Origin: Bacillota bacterium
Lineage (GTDB): Bacteria > Bacillota > Dethiobacteria > DTU022
NCBI GenBank assembly: GCA_012797095.1
Contig: JAAZPS010000218.1
Span: 1-6,747 of the forward strand
DNA: 6,747 nucleotides
Direction of reading: 5' to 3'
The translations under genes and the position numbers were made by a program. The notes under the pieces were generated by a model. The model had not been told where the DNA came from. It saw only the letters and a list, made by a program, of their open reading frames with translations, and did no database searches. This document shows, piece after piece, positions 5,440 through 6,747 of this stretch; within the stretch, counting starts at the first letter, position 1; each line of letters opens with the position of its first letter.

Positions 5440-6042
5440 ATGAAGACGATCGATAATTGTGGGCTGTCCTGCCCGGAGCCGGTTATCCGGACAAAAAAAG
5501 CACTCACTGAAAATCCGCTGGGTTTGATCTCGGTGGTCGATAATGAAGCGGCCCGGGAAAATGTGATCCGCATGGCCAAAATCGAGGGTTTTTCCGCACG
5601 TTGGGAGGAAGAAAAAGGGCTCTACCATATCTATATCACCCCGGGAACGGGCGAAACGGGTAGAGAACCGGCAGCGGTGCCGCCGCCGGCCGTCAGCCCC
5701 GGGTTACTAGAGCAGGTTATCTTCATCGGCTCGGAGCAGTTCGGCCGGGGCAGCGAGGAACTGGGCAAACTGCTGATGCGCAACTATATCTACACATTGA
5801 CCGAGGGGACCGTTGTCCCCGGAGCGATGATCTTCGTCAACAGCGGGATCAAACTCTGCGTCGAAGGTTCAGCGGTTCTAGAGGAGCTGGCCGAGCTGCA
5901 GCACAGGGGGACCGAAATCCTTGTCTGCGGAACCTGCCTGGACTATTTCAACCTTGCAGAGAAACTTGCCGCCGGGAATGTTTCCAATATGTACGAGATC
6001 TCCGAACTGCTGGCTGCTGCGCCGAGGGTCCTTTCGCTCTAG
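5440..6042 (+). CDS. yedF: Sulfurtransferase-like selenium metabolism protein YedF
   Basis: YedF of this longer type is found mostly in selenium-using bacteria and is thought to pass sulfur or selenium from the desulfurase to an unknown acceptor. The N-terminal TusA-like domain (about 1-67) has DNCGLSCPEPVIRTKKAL with the CPxP cysteine C11, plus C7. A proline-rich linker (about 68-88) follows. The DsrE-like domain (about 91-200) includes VIFIGSEQFGRGSEELGKLLMRNYIYTL, VNSGIKLCVEGS (C140) and LVCGTCLDYF (C163, C166), the last being a likely second persulfide site. Length is normal at 200 residues. AAAGGAG lies 9 bases before the ATG, and the gap to the desulfurase is only 24 bases, so they form one operon. 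No selD follows; repeats begin about 40 bases after the stop. Confidence 0.94.
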   Translation: MKTIDNCGLSCPEPVIRTKKALTENPLGLISVVDNEAARENVIRMAKIEGFSARWEEEKGLYHIYITPGTGETGREPAAVPPPAVSPGLLEQVIFIGSEQFGRGSEELGKLLMRNYIYTLTEGTVVPGAMIFVNSGIKLCVEGSAVLEELAELQHRGTEILVCGTCLDYFNLAEKLAAGNVSNMYEISELLAAAPRVLSL

Positions 6043-6081
6043 AATACCCGCCGGTGACTATCGTCCTACCAGTACCACTTT

Positions 6082-6180
6082 GCCATCCTTGACTGCCCCT
6101 AGTCATCCCGAGCCCCTCCTTTCATCCTGAACCCCTCCTACCATCCTGAACCCCCTTTTTGTCATCCTGAGCCCCCTCCT
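6082..6180 (+). repeat. Degenerate ~20-bp tandem repeats, block 1
   Basis: The word CATCC recurs at 6084, 6104, 6123, 6142 and 6163, then again in the element start at 6183: spacings of 19-21 bases. The last units read roughly TCATCCTGAACCCCTCCT and become closer to the element end (GTCATCCTGAG) toward the right. The first units are the most decayed. No credible gene overlaps them. Confidence 0.8.
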
Positions 6181-6334
6181 GTCATCCTGAGCGAAGCGAA
6201 GGATCTCGCTTTTCCCTGGAGCACCACGGGAAGGGAGGCAGTATCTGGTGAAATGCCCGCAACCAGCCCGGCAGCATGGGTTGCCGTACCCGGCGAACCG
6301 TCCGAGATCCTTCGGGCTGCGCCCTCAGGATGAC
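6181..6334 (+). repeat. Inverted-repeat-ended element, copy 1 (154 bp)
   Basis: The element starts GTCATCCTGAG (6181-6191) and ends with the exact reverse complement CTCAGGATGAC (6324-6334). A second paired block, CGAAGGATCTCG (6197-6208) with CGAGATCCTTCG (6303-6314), lies inside it; the arms between differ in length (5 versus 9 bases). The whole unit can fold into a long hairpin with a ~94-base middle. There is no transposase; it resembles a small non-autonomous (MITE/REP-like) element. The GTCATCCTGAGCGAAGCGAA word is, from memory, recurrent in many unrelated bacterial genomes. A local AAGCGA/TCGCTT stem followed by TT at 6194-6213 might also stop transcripts from yedF. Confidence 0.85.
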
Positions 6335-6445
6335 AATGGTGTGGCTGAACCCCGGGGATGATAATGGGGCAGCTGCGCGTCCAGGGATGGCGGTGGTGTG
6401 GCTGCACCACCCAGGATGACAGTGGTGTGGCTGAGTCCCCTTTTT
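6328..6445 (+). repeat. Degenerate 28-29-bp tandem repeats after copy 1
   Basis: GGATG recurs at 6328, 6356, 6385 and 6414, a regular 28-29-base step. Units read approximately GGATGACAATGGTGTGGCTG plus a C-rich tail. The first unit begins within the right end of copy 1, so the array looks like copies of the element's right end and flank. A CCCC-TTTTT run (6437-6445) closes it, like the one at 6151-6160. Confidence 0.75.
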
Positions 6446-6485
6446 GTCATCCTGAGCCCCCTCCTGTCATCCTGAGCCCCCTCCT
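6446..6485 (+). repeat. Two exact 20-bp tandem units before copy 2
   Basis: GTCATCCTGAGCCCCCTCCT occurs twice in a row (6446-6465 and 6466-6485). The same 20 bases stand immediately before copy 1 (6161-6180). The flank is therefore duplicated together with the element. Confidence 0.9.
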
Positions 6486-6643
6486 GTCATCCTGAGCGAA
6501 GCGAAGGATCTCGCTTTCCCCTGGAGCACCACGGGAAGGGAAGCAGCGGCTCGTGAAGCGCCCGCAATCGGCCCGGCAGCAGCATGGGTCGCCGTACCCC
6601 GGCGAACCGTCCGAGATCCTTCGGGCTGCGCCCTCAGGATGAC
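6486..6643 (+). repeat. Inverted-repeat-ended element, copy 2 (158 bp)
   Basis: Same orientation as copy 1 and starting 305 bases after it. The ends GTCATCCTGAG and CTCAGGATGAC are identical to those of copy 1. The middle is similar but differs by scattered substitutions and a few small indels (for example GGCAGCATGGG versus GGCAGCAGCATGGG). After it, two more units with GGATG at 6637 and 6666 repeat the 29-base pattern seen after copy 1. Confidence 0.85.
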
Positions 6644-6703
6644 AATGGAGCAGCCGAGCCCCCGGGGATGATGATGGGGCCCCCCGGAAGACTGAATAAC
6701 GAT

Positions 6704-6747
6704 TCGGTTCCCGGTACAACCTCATTTTCTTTCCTGTACCGATCCGA
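6704..6747. other. Imperfect hairpin at the right edge
   Basis: CGGTACA (6712-6718) pairs perfectly with TGTACCG (6735-6741) around a 16-base loop. Outer bases TCGG (6704-6707) can pair with CCGA (6744-6747) across a small internal loop. It lies outside the repeat island. It could be a terminator or leader of a gene beyond the window, and the cut edge prevents a call. Confidence 0.35.

Noticed and set aside
3975..6042. Selenocysteine (in-frame TGA) in the selenium-type cluster
   Set aside because: All three genes have cysteine codons at the reactive positions, and their stops are TAA or TAG, so no recoding is needed.
6162..6410. Open frame on the minus strand (82 codons) over repeat copy 1
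   Set aside because: It is a translation of the repeat (HCHPEGAARRISDGSPG-like residues) and recurs in the second copy; it has no ribosome site or protein-like conservation beyond the DNA repeat.
6082..6690. CRISPR array
   Set aside because: The short units are contiguous and degenerate with no unique spacers, and the large units are inverted-repeat elements; no cas genes are present.
6447..6725. Open frame on the minus strand (92 codons) over repeat copy 2
   Set aside because: Same repeat-derived peptide as in copy 1; explained by the DNA repeat.
6700..6747. Part of a tRNA gene (GGTTC-like motif)
   Set aside because: The stem and loop sizes do not match a T-arm or anticodon arm and no acceptor stem is seen.

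Overview
The window looks like chromosomal DNA of a GC-rich, endospore-forming Bacillota (Clostridia-type, in the broad Moorella/Desulfotomaculum sense). I infer this from gene content and order: a BofC-like gene beside ruvC-ruvA, a queuosine salvage pair under a preQ1-I riboswitch, a DUF3343/cysteine desulfurase/YedF selenium-type cluster, strong AGGAGG-type ribosome binding sites and several TTG/GTG starts. No species can be named from this.

Minus strand, read right to left (3825 down to 1). A 95-residue membrane protein of unknown function has its own promoter. Next comes a separate promoter whose predicted transcript begins at the first stem of a preQ1-I riboswitch (3483-3442). The riboswitch overlaps the Shine-Dalgarno of a YhhQ-family queuosine-precursor transporter, which overlaps queF by 20 bases. 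yebC (a YebC/TACO1 translation factor) follows 38 bases later, then a single-pass membrane protein with a BofC-like C-terminal region. A stem-loop terminator (855-831) separates that gene from ruvC and ruvA, which share a TGATG stop/start junction. ruvA runs off the left edge.

Plus strand, read left to right (3975 to 6042). A tight three-gene unit encodes a DUF3343 putative Se/S carrier, a group V aminotransferase-fold cysteine desulfurase and YedF (TusA-like plus DsrE-like domains). This set is typical of bacteria that use selenium, and the likely chemistry is delivery of persulfide sulfur or selenium. No selD, selA or selenoprotein gene is visible here. The divergent intergenic region 3829-3974 holds a perfect 14-bp palindrome that may be an operator.

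From 6043 to about 6690 there is no credible gene. This stretch is a repeat island: two direct copies, 305 bp apart, of a ~155-bp element with long imperfect terminal inverted repeats (GTCATCCTGAG...CTCAGGATGAC). The copies are flanked by short tandem arrays that look like amplified element ends. A hairpin near 6704-6747 lies at the right edge.

How the genes work together: the transporter would import a 7-deazaguanine precursor, QueF would reduce preQ0 to preQ1, and preQ1 would shut off translation of the transporter through the riboswitch. This makes a compact salvage-and-feedback unit.
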